Assembly (NCBI GenBank): GCA_001466705.2
Contig: LATX02000001.1
Coordinates: forward strand, 806,001-870,000
DNA length: 64,000 bases
Source: Moniliophthora roreri
Taxonomy: Eukaryota; Basidiomycota; Agaricomycetes; Agaricales; Marasmiaceae
Direction of reading: 5' to 3'
Both the position numbers and the translations under genes were made by a program. Of the stretch, positions 46,427 to 58,899 are shown in pieces (within the stretch, counting starts at the first letter, position 1; each line of letters opens with the position of its first letter). The notes below the pieces were generated by a model, which had not been told where the DNA came from, ran no database searches, and saw nothing but the letters and a program-made list of their open reading frames with translations.

Positions 46427-49400
46427 ATGAGCCTCAAGCGCAAACGCCGCAATGAATCCATATCGCAAAAGGTGAGCCTTCAGCCGTTCCACTAGAGCTA
46501 TTCTGAGTCAATAACAGCCACGCAAAGTGTCACCGGCTCAAAATAGCTCTACAAGTGACGTTAGTCTGAATGCGGATGCAGTGAATATGGAAGAAAACCA
46601 ATCAGAAGTCGAGGAGGAGGAATGGGGGGGAATTACAGAGTCACAAGGAGATGATGGTGGAAGTAATGCTCAATCGGACAATAAGCCTTACAAGCCGAGT
46701 GGGGAAGAGGTTCGAGTTATCAAGGATGCTGCAGAGCTCTTCAAATCGAATGCCTTCAAACTTCAGGTAAGTTTTTCGATCTTATCCACGAAAAATGCTG
46801 AACCCCACCTAGATCGAGGCCCTTCTTCCCAACGTCCGGCCAAAAGCAAAGCGAATACCGCCTCTCGAACGCTTTCTCCTTACTTTGCATACTTTTTTGT
46901 CAAATCTCCCGTCGATTACTCCCCGACACCCACTTCACGCCGCTCGGTATCTGCTAAAGAAAGGCATCTCAGTTCCGTATTCAATACCTTTACCTAGCGA
47001 GGAAACGCAGTGGAAAGTAGCTTTCGAGAAACCAAGCGAAATTACTCTCGTAGGGAGTTGGGCCAATAAAACGCATGTAAAAGGTCAAGATGGTCGCAAG
47101 TACGGAGTCGATTTGGCTGTTGAAATGCCTTCGGTATGCTACGAGTCATCAGAAGGATTGGATAGCTAAAAGATATCCAGGCTCTCTTTCAAGAAAAGGA
47201 TTACATGAATGGTCGATTCTTCCACAAACGCGCCTTCTATCTTGCGGCACTTGCAGCGGCTATCAGTGAATCTAAGAATGGTCTCGGTGTCACTACGACC
47301 TACATGTCTATGGGAGATGATCCCCGACTTACAAAGTTGGTCATTGAGCCACGCGCCGGTGAGTATCTCAGCCGCTCCTGTCACGGATGAACTGAATAAA
47401 TAAAGAAAGATGGTTCCCCTAACGATTTCACAAAGTTGAATGCACAAGTATGCATCATTCCAGTGTTATCGTCACAGTCCCCAATTCCCCTACACCGTTT
47501 ATCGCCGTCTCACTTTAATTTTCGTGGTGTATTTGAAGGCTCGAACAGTGAAGATGAACACAAGCTTTCGTCGCCCTTGTATAACACTGCAATTTTAACC
47601 ACTCTTACTCCACGGTCCCACCTGCTGTCAATGCATGTGCTGCAGCAAAATGTACCTGCTTTCAACGACGCGGTATCCCTTCTGCGTGTTTGGGCTAACC
47701 AACATGGGTACGGGGAAGGCACACGAATGTGTGTTCGGGGATTTGATGGAAAAGGACCATGGTGGACATCTCTTCTTGCCCTTCTCATCTCAGGCGAGGA
47801 ATGCAGCAGTCCCGGGAAAGGGAAGAGCTCGAAGCGGAAACCTCTGGGACGCGGGTTGAGCTCTTACCAGCTATTCAAAGCCGCGTTGGATTTCCTGTGT
47901 ACGTGTTCAACTCTATTGAAACAGGGTTCTTATGTAACTTGTGTTGCAGCAAAACATGACTTCGAAAACGATCCCATTTACATCAAAACCAAGGACGGAC
48001 ACCGTGTACGTGAAGTCCCTGAACGCCTTTCTTCTCTTGACTGATGTCGCCAAATAGTACTTGCCGGATGAATATCAATCTCACCATGAGGCTGTATTTG
48101 TAGACCCAACATCAACAGTTAATCTCCTTGCAAATGTCCCAATAGGATCACTCAAACTGGTAAGAGCGTCATCAGCCGCTTTATCTTCCCCAGTCTGACG
48201 TGCCTTCAGTTGCAACATGACGCTAAGAGAACTCTGGAATTACTGAATAGCGAAGCTCTGACGGACCCGTTCCCACAAGTGTTTCTTAAGGATCAGCGTG
48301 ATTTACAGATGCGTTTCGATGCAGTCATTCAGTAGGTTTCTACTTCGTCTTAGCCAAGCATCTTAGACGAATCTGATTCCTTTTCAGTGTCGACCTTTCT
48401 TCTGTGAAGCCCAGAAAACCTCTTGTCCATGCCGCGTTGGATGCAGGGTCTGCAGCAAACGGCACTCTGTCTTCCATGCTATCTCTCGTGTCGCAGGGTC
48501 TAGGAGATCGATTAAAGGCAATAGCAATGCTTCACGCCTCACCAACTCCTCGACCACTTTCTCAAGCTCTGCCATCAAGCCCACACATGGTGCACATTGG
48601 GTTATTATACAATACGCAGCACGCCTTTAGGCAGGTTGATCACGGACCGCCTGCTACAGAGACCGATATGACTGTTGTGGAACGCTTTCGGGAGTTTTGG
48701 GGGGATAAAGCCGAGCTCAGAAGATTTAAAGACGGCAGTATCGTCGAAAGTGTTGTATGGGAGGTGCACACCGTAGACGAGAAGGCTCATATACCAGTCA
48801 GGATTGTGCGGCACATTCTTCAGCGTCACTTTAGCCTCGAGGACGATGCTGTCTTCAGTTGGCAAACGCCGTTTGATGAACTGCTGAGGCTCCCGGAACA
48901 CATTTCTCGGTACTACACGGGGTCTGGTTTAGCACTAGGCTTCAAGGGTGCCCTCTCAGCGTTTGATAACCTGGTGAAAAGTATCAAAGCCCTCGAGGAC
49001 GAACTACCCCTCACGCTGTCCAATGTTAGCGCCACCTCCGAATCGTTGCGTTATACCAACGTATTCAGTCCTGTCCCACTTCCCTCATCTATCGCTTCTG
49101 TCCTCCCTCCCAACGTTCGGTATTTGCACCCCATCGAGATTATTTTTGAATTCGAGAAATCTTCTCGGTGGCCGGATGATCTCCGCGCCATACAAAAAAT
49201 CAAACTGGCATTTTTTGAACGGATAGCCAGAACCATACTGTCCTCTAACAGCGGGTTGAAGGCATCAGTAGTTATCGGTGACGGCATTTCGACGTCTGAA
49301 ATTCAAGATGTATCCTTCCTCGAGATCATCACGCCTGACGGATGGGCATTCCATGCTAGAATATGGCATGACAGAGAGGCAACTCTCCTCGATCGTATCA

Positions 49401-50648
49401 TAAAAGGTACTGGCAACCTTCCCCACGTAACCGTCAAAAACAAGGATCATAAGAAGGGAAAGGAATATCACGAAGCAGTGCAGGCCCGGGAGATCTATGC
49501 GCGACGATTCATTCACGCTCCCAGACATCACCGCGCCATCACAAAGCTCTGTCATCATTTCCTGGCTTACTCTGGCACAGTTCGCCTAGTGAAGCGATGG
49601 TTCGCGTCGCACTGGTTATTACACGGACACGTTTCCGAAGAGGTGATAGAGTTGATCTGTGCCCAGTTTTTCGTGTTCAAAGGCTGGGATCGGGAAGTCG
49701 ACAAAGAAGACGTCCGATTTGACCGTGCATCTATACCGGGAAGCAAGGAACGAGGATTCGCGGCCGTGATCCAATTTTTGAAGGACTGGAAATTGGAGGA
49801 TGGATTATTTGTTCCATTGTATGACGAGAGTTCATCTTTGGACTCGGGAAAACTGGAGAGCAGTAGCGTGATATCAGGTGTATGGAGAGTCTCAACAAAA
49901 GTCGATGAAAAGGGTGTCATGTGGACTGCTCGTGGTCCAGACGTGATTGTTGCAAGGAGAGTGCAAGCTCTGGCACAAGCCACCTGGAAATGCCTTCAGG
50001 AAAGTGAAGATAGCGGACGGTTAGCAGTGAAGGTGAGCGGGCTCAAATCGATGTGTTAGAATTGGAACTGAAAGTATCCCTTTAGTCCATGTTCACCCAC
50101 CCAACTGACGACTACAACATTATACTCTCTTTGGACCGTCAGAGGCTTCCACGCTATCATCAAAATATAAACGTTGATGAGCAAAAACTATCAAAGCAAG
50201 GAAAGAATCAAAATACCGAAGGTGTCATCGTACGCCCTGGCCTTGATCCGGCAGCGTCCTTGTTCAGAGACTTACAGGTGAGCAGTTTTTTAATTCACAA
50301 GTTCCGGTATCTGATTATCTTCCTAGCGCATATACGCCGACACTTTCCGCGTGTTCCATGATCCCTTTGGAGGTGACACTATAGGTGTTGTTTGGGATTC
50401 AACATTGAAGAACCCTAGACCTTTCCGCGTCCCAGGTGGCTTTTCTAGTATTCCGTCCTCAGTTATTTCTAAAGTTCGTCATTTCATCTGCTAACACCAT
50501 GGAGGTAACGACTAATTGCATTCAGGACGGTTCAAAATCTAGTACCAAGAAGGAGAAGGACCAAGTTGTCCTCAACGAGGAAGGCATTGTCGGTGAATTA
50601 CAGCGTATAGGGAGTGGTATAATTTCCGGTATCGCCATCCATGTCTGA
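46427..50648 (+). CDS. UTP22: Utp22/Nrap small-subunit processome protein
   Basis: About ten or more exons. The start is at 46427 (MSLKRKRRNESISQK) and the acidic N-terminus (EVEEEEWGGITES) follows. Core blocks are FAFKLQ to ALLPNVRPK, HPLHAARYLLKKGISVPYSI, KYGVDLAVEMPS, ANQHGYGEGTRMCVRGFDG, LSSMLSLVSQGLGDRLKA, WGDKAELRRFKDGSIVESVV and a C-terminal AYTDTFRVFHDPFGG-like block joined in the last exons (frame checked through IAIHV at the stop). Utp22 binds rRNA-processing factors in the nucleolus; this protein has the nucleotidyltransferase-like fold of Nrap. The large internal exon spans about 48390-50034. Confidence 0.88.
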
Positions 50649-50883
50649 GTACTGTAGCTTGCTATCGGATACATGTACAATGAGAATTCTAGTCGCCGAG
50701 TGCCTGAAGATGATCGCGAGTTCGATAAAACAGAAAAATAAACGGAAAGGTATCATGGATCGTCCAGTCGCTCCTTCCTCGAAGGTCGCCTGCGTAGAGG
50801 GTTTGATGCTCCTTCTGTGGCCGATGGCATGGGTTCCGGCTCTGGCTCAGACTTAAGGAGCTAGATGGTTGAGATGTCAGTAT
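50649..50883. other. Convergent intergenic region
   Basis: Short gap between the Utp22 stop and the seipin stop. Both 3' ends expected; no gene. Confidence 0.55.
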
Positions 50884-51961
50884 TCACTCCCAGCCTGAGC
50901 ATATCCGCGCACTGACCGAACGTCTTTGGCTGGAGCTCCTACTAGATTTTGATCTTCTCTTTCTCCTGGTCTTCTGGAGTTCTGAATCTGACTCCGAGTC
51001 CTGGGTCGGGACTTCTTTGGGTGTTACGTCGGCCTCCTCTGGCTGCAATTTTTCGTCATTGAGAGCCACCTTTGACGCTCCACTTAAAACGGTGGGAAGT
51101 AAGCAGGCACCAAGGATGATCGAGATGATGGAAAGAAATGCTGCAGAAGCCGTTATTGATGAAAATAATGGGAATCGAGTCACCAGTCCTCTATGACCCA
51201 ATATAAGTGACATGGTGGTATTCCATCGCATCCGAGAACGCACCGAATACCATGATGTGCAACAGCTCCCCTGAGTTCTGCTGATAGAACGCTTATTTCC
51301 CGTCCTTCTCCTCTACCAACACTCTTCCAGAAATCATGCCGGCCTAAGTGAACTTCGGCTTCAACTTGAGATGTCCCGGGTATAAATGATGAAAAAAACG
51401 GTATCACAAGCGAAATGGTACTTGGAGGGCTTCGAAGGTAGGAATGCGGAGGGCGAAGGACTATGGCCTTAATTTTGATCTCAGCCTGCTTACTTCTAGG
51501 ATGAAAAGAAACTAACAGGTTTTCTAGCTGATTCAATAGTCTTGTTCGTTGTGGAAAGCATTATGAGACTGGCCATAAAGTTTCCCAGCTCAAAATTGGA
51601 CTCGATGGCAGGAACAACAAGATGAAGAGAAACATCATAAGGTTGACGCGCAACCAGTGTCGGAAGACTCGTTCGGGCATTCGGTTGTGTACCGTCTCTA
51701 AAGTCAAGACCACATGTCAGTATCCATCCTCCTCAAAAGTGGAAGGCCTGACCCGTATTGCAGATAAAGTGGAACACTCCAGCCAACGGCAACATTCTTC
51801 CACACAAGAAAACCAGCAAGAAGGGAAAGAGATATGAGAAGAGGGATCAGAATAACGCATATTAGCAGGGGGGTAACATGAGGAGCCAGAGGACGGAGGT
51901 ATTCGATTGCAAGTCCTACTGGCGCGTACAAGGACTTTCGGAGCATGAGGGCAGGATACAA
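50884..51961 (-). CDS. Seipin-like lipid-droplet assembly protein
   Basis: About five exons. The N-terminal membrane helix (PLLICVILIPLLISLSLLAG) is followed by the lumenal seipin domain: QPYDVSLHLVVPAIESNFEL, NFMASLMLST, KAIVLRPPHSYLRSPPSTIS, ISVLSAELRGAVAHHGI, then a second helix (SITASAAFLSIISIILGAC) and a Ser/Arg/Glu-rich tail. This order, and the PYD and lumenal-strand blocks, matches fungal/animal seipin, which works at ER-lipid-droplet contacts. The RMRW-TTMSLILG segment is joined through a 50-60 base intron. The start chosen at 51961 is MYPALMLRKSLYA. Confidence 0.8.
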
Positions 51962-52321
51962 GGGCGCAAAGTTGATCTATCTATCTATATTGGTCACTGG
52001 TACAACGGGTTCTACTCCAGGTCACTTTCTGATAAGGGATGCTGGCGTGAATTTCCCACCTTGAGCCCTTAAAAGATGAGCAACTGCGAAGGAGGCAGGC
52101 ATTCACGCCATTGGGATACTGACCCACTGATCAACCCGAATCAGCGAAACTTACACCATCCACTGCGTGGCTCTAGAGCGTGAAATTAGGATGTAGTATC
52201 GATACACAGAGTCCTGAGTGATAGTCCATAGAACAATTTCAGAACACCAAGTTTGAGGACAAGCAGCGAGGTTGCGTTTGGCATACATCGTCAGGTCGCC
52301 GAGCACATGACTGCTTAACCT
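51962..52321. other. Intergenic region
   Basis: About 360 bases between the seipin start (-) and the next gene (+). No repeats or genes seen. Confidence 0.5.
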
Positions 52322-52990
52322 ATGTCCACAACGACGAGTATCGACGTTACAAGCCTTTTGGGACTCGGTCCTAACGCCAAAACCCTATCAAACTACCTTC
52401 AGACACTCACTTCTAAACCTCAAGACTTCGTTCCCGAAATCAAATCTTATCCCGATGCGGTATATTTCAACTACTATGCACTGGGACTCGGTCTGCTCTT
52501 CAAACCCACACAAGGATACAAGCCCAAGACGGGCCTGTCGCTGAGCGATCTAGAAGAGGACAGATTAATTATGGATGGCCTCGACTTCTACAATACTCCC
52601 TTGCAAACCAGTAACCCTGATACGAAGAAATCGGTGCGGAAAGCAGAGGTTGCCTTCGCTTCTCATCCAGTATCACCGATCACCTTGAAGTTGGATGCAA
52701 AGGTGACAGATAAGGATGGTAACCTTGCCTCTCGGCCAGAATCGTTTTCTGCGCATCGTGATTCGACAGGAAAGGATTTTGTGCAGGCATTTGGGGAACC
52801 CGATCGCAAGGGAGGAGGATCAGGGCCTTCTAGTGGATCGATCGGTATATGGTGCGAATGGTCGAAGGATGGTATACTGGTGGAGTTTGGAGGGGCTGAA
52901 GCGAGAGGGCCGCAGGCATGGGAACGGGGGAAAGACGCCGTTTGGAGAGTTATCTCAATTTTTGCACCCAAGGAAGCAGAATCAGCGTGA
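52322..52990 (+). CDS. Conserved hypothetical protein
   Basis: A single-exon gene of 222 aa, one of the few without introns here. It reads MSTTTSIDVTSLLGLGPNA, YPDAVYFNYYALGLGLLFKP, EDRLIMDGLDFYN, then a region with FASHPVSPITLKLDAKVTDK and GIWCEWSKDGILVEFGGAEA near the end. No signal peptide or membrane helix. I recall this as a widely spread fungal hypothetical protein but cannot give it a function. Confidence 0.6.
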   Translation: MSTTTSIDVTSLLGLGPNAKTLSNYLQTLTSKPQDFVPEIKSYPDAVYFNYYALGLGLLFKPTQGYKPKTGLSLSDLEEDRLIMDGLDFYNTPLQTSNPDTKKSVRKAEVAFASHPVSPITLKLDAKVTDKDGNLASRPESFSAHRDSTGKDFVQAFGEPDRKGGGSGPSSGSIGIWCEWSKDGILVEFGGAEARGPQAWERGKDAVWRVISIFAPKEAESA

Positions 52991-53283
52991 TCCAAGGAGA
53001 ATGATGGTAGCGGGTGATTTTAGCGAGCTTATCAATGATACGTCTGTCAGTTACATTGGACTTGCATGGAACGAGGCTGACAAGGACTATTCTTCAAGAC
53101 AGGTATTCCATTGTTTGTATGATACTTTGTTCGGCTAAAACCATCGTGGCATTTTGCAGCAGCCAGAAAATCACTTGGAACTTGTGACCAATTGTAATAT
53201 TCACATGTGAACATTGCTCGGGGGTCTACAAAACCTCCATCTGCTGGGGTCACTTTTCTCACTTCAACCACCACCATCATACC

Positions 53284-54012
53284 ATGGCCGTTCCTACCGA
53301 GTTCACTATCCTCGACATCACTGGAAAGTTCGTTATGGTTTGTAGATTTACCCTGTAATCGTGTTGTTGAAGATTTTGACGCGTCTGGTAGAACAAGACC
53401 CTCAGTGACCCCACCGACGACATCCTTGCCGCACAGGGCGTCGGTTGGATGAAGCGAAAGGCAATTGGGTTGGCTACACTCACTCTCTTTGTTAAGCATT
53501 ATAAGGATGACAATGGCGTGGAACACATCGACATTGATCAGGTCCTCACCGGCAGAATCCCGGGAACTCGTGAGGAGCGCACTCTCAACTGGACGGAAAG
53601 GGAAAATGAAGATCACGTTTTCGGACCTGTCGTTGGAAAGAGCAGAAGAATAAAGGACTTGAGTGAGATTGAGGACGACTTTCTGAAGACCGGATGGACC
53701 CCTGACTCACTCGAACATGGCCTTGTGCAATCATGGGTTGAGAGCGATACCCCACAGAGTGGGAGGACCTGGATCGCCATTCAGGCGAGTTGTACACTAC
53801 CTCTTTATTGAACTTTGCACTGAGTTTTCCTTCAGCTCTGGGGTATGGAGGAGATTAACGGCGAAAGGCGTTACGCCAGGCACGTCCATTTCACTGGCCC
53901 TGATGAAAAGATTATCAAAGCACGCCTCGTCTATGATTACTGTGCGTATGACGTCCTTTTACTTTCGATCCGCAAAACTGAAGCCTCAGACATGGCAGCA
54001 GGTCCTCTGTAA
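53284..54012 (+). CDS. Conserved fungal hypothetical protein
   Basis: About four exons. The start MAVPTEFTILDITGKFVM joins across a donor GTTTGT to NKTLSDPTDDILAAQGVGWM. ALATLTLFVKHYKDDNGVE-type and HVFGPVVGKSRRIKDLSEIE blocks and SGRTWIAIQ, then LWGMEEINGERRYARHVHFT and ARLVYDY near the end. These are familiar as a conserved asco/basidiomycete protein of unknown function, perhaps a small-molecule binding fold. The last splice gives DYYMAAGPL with TAA at 54010-54012. Confidence 0.6.
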
Positions 54013-54282
54013 ATCCGCCTCTCATTCCGGCAACACTGCAACAACACTGTATACCGCTACAACGGCAAAGGAAGGAAGGATATCGTGTAAAAGTGTAAAT
54101 TATTAATAATAAACGACGTGTGTGCCTCAGTACCTTTTTTTCACGCGGAGTTAAGCCGACCGGCGAAACCGGATCCCAAACAGCGTTCTTTATCACACAC
54201 TCCACATCAACCTGGCAACATAACATGGCTTTGTCAATGCTGCGCCGGGCGACGCCAACATCGCACTCGGCACCTTACTCTC
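54013..54282. other. Intergenic region
   Basis: About 270 bases between the two plus-strand genes. No gene seen. Confidence 0.45.
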
Positions 54283-56435
54283 ATGGCAGCCAATGTCAGT
54301 GCCAGTGCCAGTGCGACTACTGAAAGCGGTCCTTCGTCTCGACCTCGGTCACTTCCCGGCAATTCTTCAAAGACTACACTAGAGCCTCAAAACCTTGGAC
54401 CCTCGTTTATAAATGATCCCGAACGTGTCAACCCTCATCCACGCCGGCCGTGGTTTGAACGACTTTCCCAGAGGTTCGAGTCTGGAAACCCCGTACTTCA
54501 TGCTAGACTATCGCGCATTGTCAGGTATTTGCGCGGCCCTCGTCCGAAAGTCGACTTACCTGGTGAGTGGGCAATTCGATTCACGATGTCTCACAGCCAA
54601 CTTGGAACTGTTAGACCCGAAACCACTACTCCACATTACCCTGAAAGCTCGAAGCTTACATATAGATTTACCGTTGGAATCCTCATTCATCCGTGTTACA
54701 CGACCTTTAACTTCCCCGTGGCTATTTTCCATGCTAGCGATTGCATGGATCATTGGCTTCGCTTTCTTTACGCGGGCTCAGTCATTCCTGACGCCCCCTT
54801 CTTCATTCATCGACTGCACATCCACGTACTGGCTCGGAAAGAATGGCTGCGGTCTGGACGGCCAAGGATGTGCCCCCTTCAACGATAGCTCCTTCGATTT
54901 CCGATGCCCCGCACAGTGCTCTAATGTCATCCTGCAAAATCCGCGGACAGTTGGAAACGAGCAAATAGCTTTCGTCCCTCTTATCGTTGGTGGCGGTGAC
55001 GAAGAGAGGACGTATCGCGGCGATACATTTATCTGCGCTGCAGCTGTTCAAGCGTACGTTATGCATCCGAGCATCTTCACCTTATTCTTATTGTCGTTGC
55101 CATAGTGACCTCATAAGCGACTCCCGAGGAGGTTGCGCCTCACTCAAGCTCATCGGAAACTACACCAATTTCCTTCCATTTGCTGCAAACGGCCTGTCGT
55201 CAATAGGCTTTCCCAGTGTATTCCCTCTATCATGGCGATTCCAAGAAGATACATCCCTTTCCCATTGCGAGGACATGCGAGACTCCGCGTTGGCTCTGAA
55301 CGTTATCGTCACCTCTTTGATCTTCCTCATCCTGCGTCCCAAACCAATCATTAAGTTTTGGTGCCTCGTATGTATAGGGTTTTGGCATATCGTTCTTTTC
55401 TCGCAACCTGCGGGATCGCCTCCTCCTCTTGAAAGTGCTTTCGCCACCTTTCTTCCTGCCTTATACATAGCCTATGCACTGTGGCGGCTTGCGTGGAGAT
55501 TTGTACTACCCGCCTTCGAACAGGCGCCCATTCAGGCCACCGTTCTGTATTTGGGGCCTTATTGGGTAGGTGTGTTGGCCAATTTGACGACAGAAAGGAT
55601 ACCCATCAGCCGCTTGTTGAGCTCAGATATCAATCAAAGAGCGGGAGGAATTACTTCATTGGTGATTATCATCCTCGTTGTAACCGCTCTAGTCATTAAT
55701 CAAATACGAGTAATACGCAAGACGGGATGGCTACCGCATTATTTTGTGTGGTACGCGGCAGGCGCATTGCTTATCCTCATTCTTTCGCAACTGCCTGGTT
55801 TGGTGCTTCGAGTGCATCACTACTTCATCGCCCTGGCCCTAACACCTGGGACCGCCTTTCCTACTCGAATTTCCGCTCTATGTCAAGGACTATTACTCGG
55901 TCTCTTCCTCAATGGGGCCGCTGCATTTGGATTCGACTCTATATTGCAGACACCTGAATCGGTGCGTCCCACCTTTTCTCCCATCGCTACTTCTTCTGCT
56001 CCTTCCAGTCAAACTGACTTTGTCCGGTTCTCTTGGAACGTTGGCAGCTCGTCCGCGACGCCCCAATCGGGTCAGATCTACCTTCCTTCTTGACAAACTC
56101 GAGCATTTGGAATCCGCAAATACCGATTAATAATCAAACTATTACTTGGGACGCCTTTCCAGAAGGCTGGGATGGCTTCTCGCTTTTGGTGGACGATGTA
56201 GAACGCTACGTCGGCGATGCGCTCAATTTTTCCCTTGCCGCTTTCAATGCTTCCATTCCGCACTTTTTTAGACTTGCTGTAAGTATGCTCGAGCTGCTGG
56301 GATTTTTTGTGTAACGGCTGATGAACGTTCTTGCGTGTGCAGTTGACTTCGGGCGGTAATACAGGGGACTATACCATGGCTGCGACTCTCTGGCCAAATG
56401 GAACCTGGATTGACCCGTTACCTGGCCCATCATGA
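54283..56435 (+). CDS. LCCL-domain multi-pass membrane protein
   Basis: About five exons. A Ser-rich start (MAANVSASASATTESGPSSR) leads to a first helix (SMLAIAWIIGFAFFTRAQSF), a cysteine-containing extracytoplasmic domain with the LCCL-type blocks YRGDTFICAAAVQA and DLISDSRGGCASLKLIG, then seven or so membrane helices (LGPYWVGVLANLTTERIPIS, ITSLVIIILVVTALVINQIR, HYFVWYAAGALLILILSQLP). A soluble C-terminal region follows with GWDGFSLLVDDVERYVGDAL. Fungal LCCL proteins have unknown ligands. The first exons are joined after DLP to a second block; internal edges are approximate. Confidence 0.75.
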
Positions 56436-56883
56436 TAGGTGTATAGATTGACTGCAATTGGAATATTGGGATCGGAAGCAAGGATTTGTTTGGATTGTAT
56501 TATTTCTGGTTGGGTATATCTGCGATGGATTTAGAATGGACTTGAAAGTACCCAATTTTCGTAAAATCTCTGTAGCTACATTAGTATGCATGTACGACGG
56601 ACTATTGGTATCTAGTATGCTTTGTTAAGGATTATAACTTGACAGAACAGAAGGGGATCACAAAAGATAGCAAGAAAAAAACAGACAACACTAGCCAAAG
56701 AAAATGGAAGAGTACAGTTCCTTTGCAACGAAAGCATCAAGACACGATGAAGGAGAAAGACCGGCAGCAACAGAGAACGGAAGGGAAGAAGAGAAAAAGG
56801 AATAATCTATGTACATACATACGATATACGATCCGATAGGCAACTTGAAGACATTCCATAATTTTTAAACATAATGTTTAGCC
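56436..56883. other. Convergent intergenic region, purine-rich
   Basis: About 450 bases. The part 56640-56810 is A- and G-rich on the plus strand and looks like untranslated sequence. No gene seen. Confidence 0.5.
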
Positions 56884-58585
56884 TTAAGATAATTGCGAAC
56901 CGAGGCCACCGAGGTCTTGCTCTTCATCTGGGGGAAGATCAGTGACTACTGTGGACTTCCTCTTTCGCATGCCACGTCGACTTTCAGTCGGGTATTCACA
57001 TTTCAACGACCGACGGTGGCATTGCCTGTGAATGCGCAATAATTAGCATCACGTCTAAAAAGTTACATTAATAGAAAGATGGGTACTACTGACCCACAAG
57101 TACGATCCGGACTGTTCGGATCCTGGGGACCACACGCGATTTTGCGACCGCTAGTATTGAAAGCAATATTAGTGATTTAGGAACGTGCAAGGGTTATCAG
57201 CAATGAAGTAGACTAACCGGCAAAAGAAACATGCCAAGGCAAGACTTTTCTTCTCACTGCTCTGAGGCGTACTCGGGCGACGCTTTGGCACCTTGGGGGC
57301 TGGTACATGATTCGGCTTCGGAAGAGGTATCTTGTAAATGAAGCTACGCGGAACTTCAGCTGCAGGCTGCTCGACACCGATTCGACGACGTTTTCGGGGG
57401 TTCAGAGGTTTAGCAAGATCATCCCCGGCGAGTGCAGGAGAATCCTCTGTTGAGTTGAATTCAAACGTATTCTTGATGGGGGAGACGGGCGGCCGAGAAG
57501 GTAGAATCGGTTGCTGGCGGGGAAGAGGAAGGGATAAGGGTTTGATGGCAGGATCATTGGAGTAGACCGGGGGGGTGGCGTTTTCAATTGGAGAATAGAG
57601 GGCCTCTGGTGATTCGGGACCAGGAAGGTAATCCATCACTGGAGCCTCGACATGAGACTGGGCGAGGGGTTGTCGTGCCGGTTCTGTATAGGGCACGTGT
57701 TGAAGAGGCTGTATAGGTGAATAACGCTGCGCTGGGGCACAATCACCATCAATGTGGCAGGGACTAATGTTATCAAAAGTCGCTTGTGCCTATGATGACA
57801 GAATGAGAGATAAGTTCCATGAGAGGGTAGGAGAGAAGTACCAAGGAAGAATAATTCTGGCTGTGTTTTACGTCGCCAGAAGGTGTCGATTCCCCGTAAG
57901 TATAAAGCGCCTCTGCATCGTGTTGATTTGTGATCTCAGGTTGGTAGATATCGGTGTGGAAGGGTGCTGGAGACGAATAAACTTGGTGGGGGGATTGGCA
58001 GGGTACTGGCTCCAGATATGCTACAGGTTCGGTTTGAGCGATTGGTGGCTGCTCAATTAAACATTCGTTGACAACCGTCGGTGGGGGTTGAAGAGATGAG
58101 CTAGCAGACTGATAGTGGAACGCATAATTGCCGCCAAAGATACCGTCCCCCATACGATGGGTGGACCATGACTGATATTGTTGGAGGCGTGCACCGGGGA
58201 ATGTTTCGTAAAACCTGAAAGGCAGGGAATATTGTGAGTACATTGACGATCACAGCACTTGACAGCCATTTCTCTCGAGCCACGCGCCTCCTACTGTTCT
58301 CTAAAGAAGACACTATGACCGCTGGCGGGAAGAAATGTGGCTGCAGAGTGCCTTGAACGGAAACAAAATACACACTTGTCGTCCTCTTCTTGCATAAACC
58401 TTGCGAAATCCTGAAGAATGGAAGGTAAATGAGCATGTCAGAATGACTTAAAAAGTGAGAAAACTTACACTGGAATGATGAGAAGAAGACGAGGGTTGAT
58501 TGATGGATTGACTTGGGACGGTGGAGTTGTGGGTGGAGGAGGCAGGACAGCGTACGGCATGCTGGGGAAGGTGATTCACAGACAT
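56884..58585 (-). CDS. Protein with C-terminal Zn2Cys6 cluster
   Basis: Multi-exon gene. It starts MSVNHLPQHAVRCPASSTHN, then a helical DFARFMQEEDDK, a stretch EKWLFYETFPGARLQQYQSW, a long Pro/Ser/Gln-rich middle (TPPVYSNDPAIKPLSLPLPR, FEFNSTEDSPALAG) and a basic region (AKPLNPRKRRRIG). The zinc cluster is at the C-terminus: ACFFCRGRKIACGPQDPNSP with RTCGQCHRRSLKCEYPTESR, so C-x2-C-x6-C and C-x2-C-x6-C are present, split by two introns. An ending of TDLPPDEEQDLGGLGSQLS follows. Most fungal Zn2Cys6 factors have the cluster at the N-terminus, so the position is unusual. EKWLFYETFPGA needs a 49-base intron (donor GTCAAG). Confidence 0.75.
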
Positions 58586-58899
58586 TTTTGTGAAGAGAGA
58601 GAGAGAAAGGTAAAGCAATGACAAGTTCTAGTTGGCAGTAGTACTTGGCAAACGGTCAAGAGTCAAAAAATGCGTGACTCGCCTTTCATACAGCCGACGC
58701 CAGTCACACACACACTCACACACTCACATAGGTCCCTGTTAGCCGACGATTATAGTTTGGCACTTACACTCATTCACAGCTTCACAGCTTCTCTTCTGTC
58801 CAGCTTCCTGCGCGACAGTAAGCCCAGCTCCACAAGATCATCAGTTTCAGATTCATGTATTAATGCGCCTTGCCGTCCAGCACGTTGCGCTCAACCACC
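58586..58899. other. Divergent promoter region with CA repeat
   Basis: About 315 bases between two divergent starts. A CACACACACACTCACACACTCACA tract near 58707-58730 is the only repeat. Confidence 0.55.

Noticed and set aside
56639..56839. Lys-rich open frame in the intergenic gap
   Set aside because: Its composition is a simple purine-rich tract; probably untranslated sequence of converging genes.
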